The notes beneath the pieces were generated by a model. The model saw nothing but the letters and a program-made list of their open reading frames with translations. It ran no database searches and was not told the origin of the DNA. This document shows, piece after piece, positions 8,701 through 22,100 of a stretch of 64,000 bases of DNA. Origin of the DNA: Phalacrocorax aristotelis (Eukaryota; Chordata; Aves; Suliformes; Phalacrocoracidae); contig NC_134276.1 of NCBI RefSeq assembly GCF_949628215.1, positions 129,704,125 to 129,768,124 on the forward strand, given 5' to 3'. The stretch's first letter is position 1. Each line of letters starts with the position of its first letter. Made by a program: the position numbers and the translations under genes.

Positions 8701-11530
8701 AGGGTCTCCAGTTTGTACAGTTGATGTCCAGGGGCCTTGTATGGCTGTGGCCTTACTGCAATCTAAATCCATGATAGCAAATCTTGAAGCACAAGTGGAC
8801 AGACACCTCCTGGGGGAGAATCAGGGATTACATTTTGCCATGCTGGAGGGCTGTAAGGGAGCCACGAGCACCTATTCTTCTTTGCCTGGCTTGAGAGTTT
8901 TTTCCCAGGGCTGGAGGCACAGCAGAAGTGGAGCTGATTTCTTGTGGATGGCATTGCAGTTCATACAACTTCCACCTCCTTCCCAGCAACCTCATAAGTT
9001 TGATGGGAATGAAAGGCGGCCAGAGAAACATTCAGTATCAAAAAAAACCCATCCCACCTTGTAAGGGACCATCTCACTGGAAAGCAAGAAGAAAATCACT
9101 CTGTTTTGAATTCCAGGGCTCACTGAGAAGCCAATAAAACCTTATGATCCAGACCTGCTCACTAAATAAGACCAAGCATGCAACTAATATTAGTTAATTC
9201 ATTAATGATAGCTAATAAAAGCTGCCCACTGCTATAAGACTTACAGCAAAGCGTCACAGGCCACCAAACAATATCAAGTGATAGGTGGTGCTGAATCTGA
9301 GACAGAAAGTCACAACCCAGGATTTCTTAGGGGCCAGTGGGATCAGGCTTTGGAAAGGCAAGTTTCAGAAGAGGATCGTCTTCAGGGTGTAGTCAGAAGA
9401 GACAAAACTGAAAACAGCACTGCCACGTGATGGTATTTTATGGAAAGGGGGCACTTGCTTGTGTGGACGTCTCAGATTCACATCACACAGTCATTTGAAG
9501 GTAATGTCATTTGCGAGATTAGCCTGCGTTGGCACATACCCACCCACTAAAAGTCTGCAAGGGTGCAGCGCTAACACCCTGCAGTAGCCATTTGCCCGAG
9601 GAGATGTCCTTCTGGCCTGGCAAAGCAGAACAGAAGAACCCAGCTTGGCTCTCCAGCCCTGGGCCAGGTATTAGGAAAATTATTTTTCACTTGCAGCCTG
9701 AGCAAATCTTGCAGGGCCGCCATGGGGAGACATCAAACATGGGAACCCAGAATGCCACTTTTACGGCGTTGCTTGTCAGAGCAGAGCTGCACTTCCATTA
9801 CCGACACGTCCTCTATCTGTCGAAAGGACAGCTTTCCAGGATGCTTGAGAACATCCATTCTCTTTTATAGCATACACCATTCATGTTGCTGGCATATGCT
9901 GCCCATTGAAATAAATGGAGCTTGTCACTCTTGGATGTGTTCCTTGGAAATAAACGGTCAAACAAATTAGAACGCTGAGCCATGAAAATCCTTGTCCTTT
10001 TGAAAAATCTGTGCTGGATATAGCTCAGTGCCTCTGCTCATGGTTTTCTTGGATGTTTGGGTGATATTTTTTGTTTTCCACTGTTCATGTTTGCTTTCTC
10101 TAGGCAGTGGGATGGAGGCTGTTTTAATAAAGGGTTGGGAGCTTTAAAGCTGATGGCAGGAATGGCCTGCAACTGGGGAAGGTGAAAAAACAGTTTCTCT
10201 TCTGGGCCATGAACAGAGGGACCAGGGCTACCAGGTCTGGGTGTGAGGCCACCCTGGCTGAGGTCTGTGAGCATTTGCTGGACAGACAGGCCCTCTCAGC
10301 TGCTCCCTTGCAAGTGTGAGTGTGACTGCCTCTGGGACTGGCTGCTCTGTTTAAACCAGTAGTCTCCAGGCTACCTAATGGTTGAAACCTATGGCTTTTG
10401 GACAAAATTCTGATTCTTTTTACCTAGTTGCAGCCTTTGGCTCATGTCCCTTGGCTTCTGTTTTGGTTCCAGTCTTTTCCTTCACCTGTTGGACTAGCTG
10501 AACCGTGACGTTAAGATCAAGGTCTAGCTGCTACTGGAAAGAGCCAGGTGCCACCATCAGGGTGTTCAGGACCCTGCACTGCCATATTGTTTTGACATCT
10601 CCAAAGATCATCCTTGCAATGCTAGTTAATATTCACAGCTCTCTTGAGGGTAGGGTGTCCCAGGAGATGGAGGATGATGCAGAGTTTTTAAAGGCAGAAG
10701 GGACCACTGTGAGCATGTCTCTGCAGGTCGAAGGCCATAGGACTTCCCTATTTGTTCCTTGTATGAATGGGTGTGTGTTTTTCAGAAATAATATTTGTGC
10801 TTGGTCTAAATGTTGGTGGTGGTAGAGATTCACTGTGATCCTCAGTATGTTCCTCCACCAGCAATTAAAACACTGATATGGAAAATGAGCATGCCCACCT
10901 TCAGCATCCAGCTGTGGGATTTTGTTACAGCTTGGGCCCCTGGATTAAGAGTTCTCTGTTATCTTATTATCAGGTTTAGGTAGGGATTTTGTAAACAGGT
11001 GTGTATGCATGTGTGCTGTACAGCCGATATGCCTGCGTGCACCAGTTATTAGCTTGGACTTTCCAGTCATGCAGAGCCTAGCTACAGCTACTGCTCCGGT
11101 CAGATGTCTGGCAATTTTGGACAAATGGGAAAATTCCACCTGGGCAAACATTTCCAGCAGAAAGAGGAGACATGCCTGACTAAACTCAGACATCTGACGG
11201 TCCTTTCTAGGTCAGTATTCATTAGTAGTGGCCATATCAATTCTGCAGCCTTCTTTTTGATAAACTGAAGAGGTTTGAATGCCTTGTCATCATGCAGAAG
11301 AGACTAAGCCTGCTTTACTTCTAAGGTGGTTCTGCTCTGGTGTATTTCCCATTCTTTCCATCCATAATCCTAGGCCAGAAATGAGATGCTTAGCATGCCA
11401 AGCTCTGGATATAGAACAAGAAATACATTTCATGCTTTTTAATGAGTTTATAAGATTCTAATGCAGCCTGGATGCTCCCAGGACAGGTGTATTGGAAATC
11501 ATATCATACTAAAAACACAGAAAACACATA
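5750..11530. other. Intergenic region upstream of NHLH2, no gene seen
   Basis: No ORF resembles a known protein. An AT-rich, conserved-looking block at about 5930-6060 contains homeodomain-like motifs. A compact AT-rich cluster at 9182-9219 is described separately. The rest appears to be ordinary unique DNA. Confidence 0.5.
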
Positions 11531-11805
11531 TAGGAACCCAAGAATGGCCACAGTGGGTTAGATCAAAGGTATCTTGTTTTCAACAGTGACTAAAACAGCA
11601 TGCCTGGGAAATCTAAGAGAATAACATAAGCCTACAGTGATATTTCCCCCGAATATTCTCCTGACATCCAGTTAATTGCAGTTTAATGCACTGGATGAAA
11701 TTTTCTTCTACGAATTTGTCAAACTGCTTTCTGAATTAATGTAAACTTTCAGCATCCATAATTTCCCGTGGCAAGAAGTTCTCTGTGAGCCGTGCAGTTT
11801 AAGTA
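11531..11805 (-). mobile_element. Ancient CR1/L3-like LINE 3' fragment
   Basis: The plus strand follows the antisense 3' end of old reptilian CR1/L3 elements. It has AAGAATGGCCACAGTGGGTT followed by AGATCAAAGGT, then CAACAGTGACTAAAACAGCA, and later a GAATTTGTCAAACTGCTTT segment and CCGTGGCAAGAAGTTCTCTG. These match the order 'not-ed by gene-flanking' blocks of the family consensus as I remember it (gggtcagaccaaaggt, gacagtggcc, gaatttatctagttc, ggcaaggagttcc). Heavy divergence indicates great age. The element itself lies on the minus strand. Confidence 0.6.
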
Positions 11806-13059
11806 AATGCATAAAGAGATGCTTGTAAACATGTTTGCAAATAAATCAGGCAAGTTTGCCGTGTTACTGTGGCTTCTACTGCTGATGAGTACATGAAGGG
11901 TAGTGTTGAGTATGTGGGCAGTAGTGCCTTATGTTTTCAATGAATTCATTTAGTTGAAAGTATAAATAGTGGGTGGATTATAGCCAGTTAGGGAAAACAG
12001 GAGGAATCTCATACTGCCTGAGTGGGGGGAAGGCAGCAAGACCAAGGCCTGGCTCCTTGAAAGCAGCTGATCACCCTACATTGACCTGGGCCAGGGTCTG
12101 CAAATGTGAGCAGTCATGCACATGCACACACATTTGTTATATAGCTCGGAGCCATGGAAAGTGGCTGTGTGGGGCAGGCACTAAAGCAGTTAACAAAACA
12201 AGTCGGAAGCAGAGTTGTGAATGGTAACCTTTGCAATGTGCTAACAAGTCACACACACAAATAACTAGTGAGTAGTTTGTGAATTAAGCAGGACAAATAG
12301 GGGGAACTTGGTGATTTTGATACATGCTTGGTGTACTAAATAGGGTGTGTGGGCTTATGCAGCTCCCAAACACACATGGCTGGGGCTCACCAGTTAGTGA
12401 GTGGAGCGGGAGGCAGACACAGTGTACTTTTCCACTGAGGACCTTACCTGTGCATGTGTGTGCAACTGCTGGCTGCCAGGGTGAGGAAAGAAAAAGTGGA
12501 TGTCAAGTCTAGCTGGCAGCCAATGCATCTGTCTTCTGTCTTTCACTCCCCCACAGTTGAGGTGGAACTTGGCTATTTTTAAATCCGATGCCTGTGTGTG
12601 TAGCCATGGGGAATGCTCTTTCTTGTGAAAAAGGAGAAAAAAAAAAAAAGGAGATTTTGAAGCCACCTGCATTCCATAAGCCGATATTTAGATATTTCTC
12701 CCTCCATTGATGCCACGCATCCCAGCCCCCAGGTCTCCTTTCTTCACTTGGAAGAACTAGAACTTTTAAAACAAAACCCAATGATCATAACTGGACAGCT
12801 TAGGCCAGCTGACCAGGGAAGAAAAACAGTGCCATATGAAATATGCAGTGTAATATGCCTCACTGGAGCATCCAGGTGCTCTGCCCAGTTCAGTGTCCAT
12901 TGCCCAGCCATGGCCAGTATTGGGCATCTCATGGGTGGGTGCACTGAGCCCTCTGGAAGATGCTGATGCAAACGTCTAGTATTGCAGCCTGAAAATAGGA
13001 TGCCCCCATATGAAACAGAGTTCAAATATTAAGAGCATGTCTGTAGGCGTGACACAATG

Positions 13060-13131
13060 GGCACCTAGCAACCACGCAGTCATAAATGTCATTTTAAGAT
13101 TTACCACATTCTGCAAGTGGCCTATGGCAAC
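13060..13131. promoter_or_regulatory. Paired RFX X-box motifs
   Basis: GTGGCCTATGGCAAC at 13117-13131 fits the RFX X-box consensus GTNRCC-N0-3-RGYAAC exactly, with a 3-base spacer. GGCACCTAGCAAC at 13060-13072 fits with one mismatch and a 1-base spacer. RFX factors control ciliary and neuronal genes. Confidence 0.4.
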
Positions 13132-14057
13132 CAGGTAAGCGCACTTCAGGAGCAGTTTAATCAGATAGACAGGTGGAAGAATAGCTACTCACCAGCCTAA
13201 AGACACCTGAGTGGCTCTGTTGTGCCACGTCAAAGGTCTGTCTTGCCCCATATTGACACTGGTTTGTAACAGAGGCTTAGAGGAGGAGGGTGAGAACAAG
13301 GTGAGTAATATCATCACCAGGCATGGTCTCCTGTCTTCTAGTAAACTGTGACTTGGTTATTTCCTGGGGTCAGAAGTAGTTTGGGGGCTTTAACAATCCC
13401 TGAATGATTTGTTTTCCATGAATTTGTTCAATTTCTTTTTTTTTTAAAGTCATTCATACACACACACCCCCCCCACGCTTCCTTTTTTTTCCTTCTGAAC
13501 ATTCTGTACTTCATTTGCCTCCTACTTCTTGATTTCTAGGAACAATGAATAACCATTCTCTGCTCTTCCCATTCATTTGTTTTTCCACTATTCCTGCTTT
13601 TGTACACTTCTATTATATCCTTCTCCCCAGCATTCTCTTTTCCAGCCACAAAATTCCCACCTCTATGCAGTTACTTGTTACTTTATACATGTAGTAACTT
13701 TCACGGGAGCAGCTGCATACCTTTGTCCATCTTCGTTGCCCTTCCTTTACTGCGACAAGTTCTGCTATGTCATCTGGGGTGGGGATAGGACCAGCATGTA
13801 CTCCTCAAGACATGAACACATCATAGAGTCATACGGTAACATAACGGTGCTTTGGGTTATGCCATGTGTTCCCTTTCTTTCCATGCTTGGCACAGTAAGC
13901 TCCCAAAGTGGCCGCTTGTTCACCCATCCTTCCCAGTAGTTCTATGCCTTGATGGGCGGTCCAGAGGTGTCTTGGGGTGATACTGGATGAAGAGGAAGCC
14001 ATGACTTCTTTGGTCTAAGCCCAGGCCCACTGCCAAGTCAGAAAGTGGTCTCAAACA

Positions 14058-14102
14058 ATTTCACCTCTCCGTGCCTCAGCTCTGTCCCCAGGAAAGGGGG
14101 AG
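14058..14102 (+). repeat. Possible MIR-type SINE relic
   Basis: TTTCACCTCTCCGTGCCTCA followed by GCTCTGTCCCC resembles the MIR core 'cacttaacctctctgtgcctcagttt...' in forward orientation. Short and diverged, so tentative. Confidence 0.35.
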
Positions 14103-17100
14103 ATTCCTAACTTAATGCAGAAGAAACAGTGGGCAGCAATGTGAGTGTGTCTGAGGTCCCCGGATGAATGCTGCCAGGAAAGGGAAGGCCAGTGTTAATT
14201 AGGGTCAGCCCTAATTATGTTCACACAAAGAAAGTTGTAGCGCTCTTCCTCACATCCCTCCCTGTCTTGTTGCACTCCCAGTGTTCTTACTCCCTTGTAA
14301 ACAGGGACTAAAACCAGCTGATTAATAATGAAAAAGCATAATGAATATTCAAACAACTTTAATGCCTGGAACGAGCAGCAAGGGTATCACTAGCATGCAG
14401 AGCATTCAGGGGTGTAGACCAACCAATTTATTTTGACTTGCATAGCTCGGGCCAGCTGTAACAGGTTTTGCACTGGCTCCTGTGAGTTGTATGGTCATTC
14501 CTGGCAAAGGAGGCAAACTGATTTATGCCAGAAAGTCATTCAGGCCTAACAATTTGTTTCTCCTAACAAAATATTTCCAGGGAATACAATCAGTTGTCTA
14601 AAAAGCCATTCCCTTCCCATAGAGGTTCACACCATACTCTAGGCCCCATCTCTGTGCAGGCTGTAACCTCCACTGTACTCCAACAGCTGCTTCTCCCTCA
14701 ACTTCCAGACTTCTGGCTCTCTAGTTCTGGGTGTAAGGAAGGTGGTGTTGGGTCTTCTGCATTCTCAGTCATCTCCATTGACCACCTTCCCTCATCCCAC
14801 TGAGGCTATGTAGCACTGCCCTCCTGATTTTTGCGATCTGCGTTGAACTTAAACCAGCTGTGTCACAAACTGCTGGACGTTCCTCTCCTTCTATTCCCAT
14901 AATTTTGACCTCTGCCTCCTGATGAAGGCTCTAGAGTTGTTTTTGCATACTCTTCTTGAATGTGTTTCCTCATATCTTTCTGAATATGAAATCTGTCGGT
15001 TGCCCACAGTTACCTTTCCTGCCTGTACCCCCTGTTTTCTTCTTTGTTTCCCCATGCTGTTATTTGTTACTGTTCATCGTAAGCGATCCTCAAACCCCTC
15101 AGTTGAGTGGCCCCTTGTTTGGAGGGAAGAAGACTTGCCAAGAAGACTGGCTGCTCAGGGCTCAGTCCAAGCCGAGAACACAGTCTCCCTGTAGGATAAA
15201 ATAACCTCCATTATCTTTTCAGGATTTCCTCTTGAACTTCAGACCATTCCTATCTGTATCTAGGACAATGACTTACATTTATAGGAACTCTACTGAAGCC
15301 TCCTAGGGCAGTAACTTTTTATATATATAAACATATGTATTCAGATAGGCATATTTGTAAGGCTGCTTCTTTAGACTCCTCTCAGGCTCCAGTTTTTCTG
15401 ATTGCCTTCTCAAGAAAACTCCATTTTAGGGCTACATTTAAAGAAGGGGAAAAAGGGCGGGAAAATCGCATGTCTATGAAATTGCTTTTTATAATTCACA
15501 TTCTCATTCACTCCTTCTTCTATTGCCTCTGTGTTCATTTCTGCAGGCTTAGGATAAGCCTTATATCTCGCTAGGGAGTCTGAAGTTCTTCTGGAGTAAT
15601 GGTTATGTAAAATTACAGCATTCCCTTAAAAAAGTTCTTCTAGTCCTCCTAGTTTTCAGTTGAATTTGAAAATATATCTGGAGGGTGTTAGGTGCAGAAA
15701 CGTCTGATTGTGTACACAGTGTCCTGAGGTCAAAACTCTATGAAATATGAACTGTCTTGCATCTTTTTGGTGGGGTCTAATTTCATCGTGCACCATCACT
15801 CACAAGATTTTTAGTAAGACTAGAGATTGCGGTAGGACCCTGTAATGTACTTAAAAGCCCACATGGCTTAGCAAGTCTATGCATTTCCAGGTGATGAAGA
15901 GTGCCTGATGTTGAAGGCTGAGGGGAGAAGATGTTTCCATTTCTTCAGAACATAATTAAATATTCAGCTCCGCATAGCTCCACTTCAACTGCCTTTCTTA
16001 TGCCTGTCAGGGCTGTGCCCACTGCTCCAAGAAACTCTTGTTGAATGACTTCAGTATAATACCACCTGTCCACAGAGACGATTTCTACCCATTGATCTCA
16101 AAGTGTTTTTCCAAGGTAAATAGCTTTGCTGGTCATGCTTTATGGGCAAGGGAAGGTAGGGTATGGGTGAGTTACAGGCACAGAAGAAATCTGGTAGAGG
16201 ACAGATGGGGACATGATCCAATCCTCTCTCCACCAAGGCTCAGGTGTCAGGAGTTTGGATCCCTGCCTACCTCCATGAGCTGGCTTAGGATAGAGCAGTG
16301 ACTACTGGTGCTCTGCTAAACCAAGCAAGATCATACTCCCAGGTTTGCCGATGCTGTCATTCACTGGCCTCAATATTTGGGGAACATCCCCAAGGGAATT
16401 AATCCACAGACTGGTGGTAGCCGTAGTCTCTGCAGAAGCATTTATGCAGCATAGCATCCTCAGGTCCTCAGCTCCACAAAATCTAACTTCTGAGATGGTT
16501 TTAGACTGCAATGACTCTAGCTTGCTATTGGCAATAGCTAGTATTCAGGCTCTAGATTTAAAGAAATAAAGATGTATGTTAGCCATATTGAAGTCCTCTT
16601 CTTGTTTTCTCACATACAGTCTCTCCTCTACTCACTTTTTCCATAGTCTCTTAAAATGAGGACCGAGTTGTGAGTTGCCCCCCTGTGCATACTGGGTACG
16701 ATCTTCCTGACAACTGCTGCTCTGCAGTATTGAGCAGAAGCTAATGCAGTTTGATTCACCGCTCACTTAGGGCTGACAGATGAGCTGGCAAGTCTTTTTG
16801 TGGCAGTTTAGGCTACTTTCATATCCAGCTGTCTGCCTCGTCCATCAGCCACAAGTTATTGCCCCTGTGACAGAAAGTCTCAGCAGCTCTAGTTCATCAT
16901 CTGGAGTCTCAGTGCTTTTAAGCTAATGCACCAGGCTCCACCGTGGCAGAGCCACGGGAGGACACGTATTCCCATCTGCCAAATCTGCAAAGGGAGTAAT
17001 GGGAGGAGGGTCACCAGGAAGTTCTTAAACTACTGCTGTGGGGTTCATCAAAGCTCATCTGTCAGAGCCCTTGGGTGAATTGGGTTACTGGTAATTGGGA

Positions 17101-18370
17101 TTGGTATCATTGCTCTGTGACTGAGCAGACTCCAGCTCACGACGTATGGAGGCTTCAGCTCAGCCCTGGGTCCTTAGAGCCTTAGGTCCTAAAAAGAAAA
17201 GTCTCTTCTTTCTTGATGGAGTCAGGATTTCATGCCCATATCCATACTTTATATGCTATAGCTGGAAAACGAGTACACTTTTCATTCGTAGCTTGTCATC
17301 TCAAGGGAATTTACAGGATGGGTTGCAGGAGGAAGGAAATTATGGGCTGCAGCTAATAAATAGCCATTTACCAGGGCCACAAACACTCAGGAGATGGAGG
17401 GTCTCCCAAGGCCACAGTTTCACAAGCAACATTATCATCGCTGCAAGGAGCTTGACAAGTGTATTCAGGTTTTTATGCAAGTGCTTCGAGAGAAAAGAGA
17501 TTTTCCTATCCATGGGATGGGGGAGCATGGGGAGGCAGCTGGGGAGAAGATGAGATGAAAGGCTACAGGTTGAGTCAGGCAAGACTTGGTTTTCTCCCTT
17601 CTCAGAGAGTTTGGAGGGAGAATACTCTAAGGACTGTGAGCATGGCCTTGCTGTGGAATTGTGCATTTCCATATTGCTCACGGCCTCTCTGCAGGAAAGC
17701 CGGAGGTGGGCATGCACCCTCTGCAAGGATCAAGTGTGGACACCAGTGTGGCAGCTGACTCTGGCCCCTCTTACGGCTGCTAAGGTGTCTCCTCTGTGGC
17801 ATGTCCCTGCAAAACCCAGGGGCCTCCTGGAGCCTCAGCACAGGCTGAGACTTCGCTGTGATGCAGACGCTGGTGATGGCCTTCTCCTCACCAGCCAGAC
17901 TGCTCTTCCAGCAGCCGGGAAAAGCAATCATTGGCAAAGGTAATGGGATGGCATCGGGCACACTATGTAAATACCATTTGGGCTACATTCATAATCCCAC
18001 ACATTGAGCTGCATTTCCATGAGAGAAGCAGTCTGGCCCCCTTGGATAATCTTAATTGTTTCTGACACGAAGGCTTCTTCTCCTATTTCATGACTTATTT
18101 CCCCAGTATCGTTTAAATGTATTAAAACACCGTTAGCGTAGAAAGTAGGCATCATGTTAGCATAATATCTAATCAGAACTAGCCTGCCTGTCCCTGCAGG
18201 GTTTCTTTCTTTATTTATTTTGTGTCTGTTTGTGCTGTTTTCTTGTTAGATTGGAGAGCCCTTCCTTGACATACTCATTTGTTCTGCTGTGTAATAGAAT
18301 AGGATCCTTTGGTGCTGCTGACATCTGCTTTATTCTTGAGATCTGCAACTCTCAGCCCACAAAGCAACAA

Positions 18371-18398
18371 TGATAATAATAATAGCAATAATAATAAT
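18371..18398. repeat. (ATA)n/(AAT)n microsatellite
   Basis: Imperfect ATA trinucleotide tract interrupted by GCA. Confidence 0.8.
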
Positions 18399-19075
18399 CA
18401 TAGTGCTAGGAAGCCTGAGAAGTGAAGTTAAGCATGAAGAGGAGAAGACAAAAAATAGAAGGGGAAAAAAATGGGCTGGCAAAGAGTGTTTCGGTCACCG
18501 TGAGTGTATTTTTATTGGCCCTGATTCACCACTCATTTACCCATGCTTTATGATTGCACTGCCCTGTGGACTGCAATTAATTTTCTCATGACTTGTAATA
18601 TTGCCAGGCAGAGGGGATCAGGCACCGTGGTGTACGTGATCAGGACACTTGTTCACAGGTATATTCAGCTCTGCTCGCACTCAAGTACATTGCTTTGATT
18701 CCTCAACGGCATTGCAGTATTGATTTTGAAGGGAATTAGTTTCTTCAGTGCTTCTGAAGATCTGGCCAGTGTGATTTCTCAGGGTCTTATTCAGCCTCCT
18801 CCCCCACAACTTTATCCTCACATGTCACAGCTGAAATAATTGGCATCGCACTATATCAAACTGGTGGGATGCAGTCCTGAAGGCTGTGGGGAATCAAATC
18901 CAGAGCAAGCCTTGACAAGGACCTGTATAAAGAAGAGAGTTGTTGGGCTAAGGGCTGTCTGAAAGAAGTCTAGGAGCCATGAGTACCTGCTCCAGGTCAT
19001 CTTGTCTGAATCCTGCTCTGTTGAGATAAAACAGGGCTTTGCACTAACTAAGGGCAAGGAGAGATGACAGTGTAC

Positions 19076-19168
19076 TGCAAGGAGGGAAGAAGGGAAAAGG
19101 AAGGAAAAGGAAGGAAAGAAGAAAGAAGCAGGGAAAGAGGCAGGAGAAGGTAAAAAAAAAAAAAAAAG
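19076..19168. repeat. Purine (GGAAA) tract followed by poly-A
   Basis: GA-rich GGAAGGAAAAGG-type repeat, then a run of about 15 A with a short GA/A extension. Confidence 0.8.
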
Positions 19169-22100
19169 AAAAAAGCGTTCCTAGCATTAAGATCAGGTCA
19201 TGTTGAGCTTTGAGCATCCTTGAGGGGAAAGAACTTATCTGAGTGTTTAATCTAACTAGTTGTCACACATTCCCTAATGTAGATTATTCACAGTTAGGAA
19301 TTCTGCATGAGTTTTGACTTGAGATGGAAACAAAACTTGGGACTTGTGGTATTGAAATGTAAGGATCTAAAGATGAGTTTCCTGTCTGGTCTCAATGATT
19401 GTGGTCAGCCAATCAGCAAACAAATCTATAAGGGCTTGAAATCAGTGAATTTGGCCCATCCTGAGCAGCTGAGAGTAAGTGGTCCTCTTGCTCTTTAGCC
19501 TAAGGCCCTCTGTCATAAAAACAGCATGGCTGAGCAAGTATAGAGACCTGGTAACACTATAACTCGTTTCTTAAGAAAGACACAAAAACACCCAGACCGA
19601 GAAGCAAAACTCAGGCTCCAGTGTTTGTTGTCCTCCCCCTTTCAGAAGGACAGCCTGAGCTAAAGAGTCTTGCTCAAAATGGGTTTCCCAAGCCCTGCTT
19701 CTTCTGGCCCAGAGCTTGGGTTGCCTCAGAGCCCCCAGTTCACACTATTACTATTATTAGTGTCATTATTTATTTAACTGGACGTAGGCGTGGCATTTTA
19801 CAAATATTGGTAGGGTCATCCTTCTCCTGAATCCCTTATTTATATAGCATGCAGGCATGGGGCAATACAAAATAGAGAAGGGGCTTATGAGAACTAGAGA
19901 TGGAAAAGGTTTGTGGGGCCCCATCTGGTCTCTTTTTCTCCTGGCATATGCTTATAAACTAATGTACCTTTACTGGTGTTTTGTCTAGTTGTAAATACTC
20001 TAGCCAGCAGGACTTCCATGTCCCATGGGAGGTTTTTCCATCAAACAGTGCCTCTCACAACCTCAAAACCCAGAATTGCAGACAGGTGCCTCATGAGATC
20101 TCCAGCACCCCACCCCATGTCAGACCTGAAGAGGGCATACATGCTTGAAAGCTTGTCTGATTTGTAACTACTTGAGCTATATCAGCCCGATAGAAAGCTG
20201 TAGCATCACTCAGACACTCAGAAGCCATTCAGTACAGTTCCATTCAATATAGGTGATTATTTTGTTTCAGGGAGTGCTAGCAGGAGTGGTTTTCCCAGGA
20301 AGCTAATGGATTCTTACACCTTTCTTTAGTAACATTGGGCCACGACACTATGTGGACCACCAGGGCCCTCCACTGATGTCAAGCTGTGCCCACCACTCTT
20401 TCACGCACAGTGATTCAGCTCTATGTGCTGGGCCACCCACTCAGCAACTCTTTAAGTGTCCAGTTCAGATTTTCTTACTGCTATGTCATGTATGCTCTCA
20501 GTTTTGTTCCCTACTGCACCCTCCACAATACTTTCCTCGTACTTGTGAATAATTTCAGGCTGTGGTCTCCCTTGGTTGCTGCCCAGCCAAACTTGGTACC
20601 CTTCCCACGCATACTCCTTCCTCAAAATAAAGTCTCTTACCCCAATCTAGGGTCATTGCTATTGCTCTTCAGATTCTCTCTTATAGTTTGTTCTTGTCTC
20701 TGTGGAAATCAGGTATTTAGAATGAGTTCACTAGGCAAAAAGGCCATTTTGGAGATCTTTAAATTGAATCTGTCCTTGTCCTGCTTTGTGAGCTGATGCC
20801 ATTGAGTCTGAGAGCCTGGGGTTGAAGTAAGAATATTTTTCTTACCTTGTTGGTTAGATAAGACTTGGAAAAGCTCTGAGGAATTATTTGAAGCAGGAGT
20901 GGCTTTTGGCATAGAGGTGGCCGGAATGGTCACAGTCTTTTGGGATAGCTGGGCTGAGTGTGCAGGTGGAAAACGAGATGCAGGAGGAGGAGGCAGAGCT
21001 GTGAGAAAACATCAGGTTTAGATGAAAACAGAAAAAGGAAAAAAAAAAAAGGTGGAGGATACATTCCACATTGTTGCTGAAGCCTTATGGCTCACAGGCT
21101 AGCTGGCAGGACTCTTGGAAATGAGGACAGGTGAAAACAGGCTGTAGGGAAGTACTCTCTTGTGAGATAAATCTGCCTCCTCTCCCAGTTAAGCCAGTAG
21201 GAAAAGAACCATTATCTCATTATCTAAAGAGCAAGAACAGTGAGCTCTGATTGATGAGGGTTCATCATGGATGTCATTTCAAGAGGAATCCCCAAAACCA
21301 CTGTTAATTACCTATGCAAGCACAGTGGCTTATATTCTTATACCTGAGTGTATAAAATAAATCTCTCAGATCCAACCATCTAAACAAAAATGTCATTTAG
21401 TTTCCACACCAGCCAAGGTTAGAGGCTTTATGGATGTCCAAGAGATCCAAAGATGAGGCCATATTTGTTTCAGCGCCTCTTGATTTTTGGGAACTTTACT
21501 GTGGTCACCCAAATCAAAATGTTCTGCACTCTGTTCCCAAGGATCTGGTCACATAATCCACAGCAACTAAGCCAAAACAGAGAAATCAACCACTCAGAAT
21601 TTGTCATAGACACCACACATGCCAGTTTTCTTGTACCCTTGTGTTACATCATTATGGGGTATTGATTTCCATTATTGTGCATTTCAGAAAATTCCCTGGG
21701 TAACGCTCAGGTGATTTGCTCCGAACTGGGCATTCCAGTCATCTTTTGGCAGACAGGAGAAAGAAAAACAGCTTGCTTGTCAAGCAAGACCCTGTCAACT
21801 CAACAGTCCAAATTCAGCCCATTGTCCAGTCCCTGTTCCTCTTGCAGTATCTCTGAGGTAGAATTGAGCCCATATTTGTAGTTGTTTACTAATCAGGTGG
21901 GACTTTGAATCATTTGCTTAAAAATACCATATCACATGCTGCCACCTCTCGACATGGTAGCCTGGTGACAAAACACTGCAGCAATGATGTTGCCCTCTGA
22001 CCCTGAGAACAGTGAATACTCAGTTCTGTTGGGATATAAACGCATTAGGAATTAGCAAATGTTTGAACATGCTTCCACCCTGCCAACCCATACCCAGCTT

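Noticed and set aside
20356-20370. CTCF-like CCACCAGGGCCC
   Set aside because: Mismatches the essential GGC core; not a credible site.
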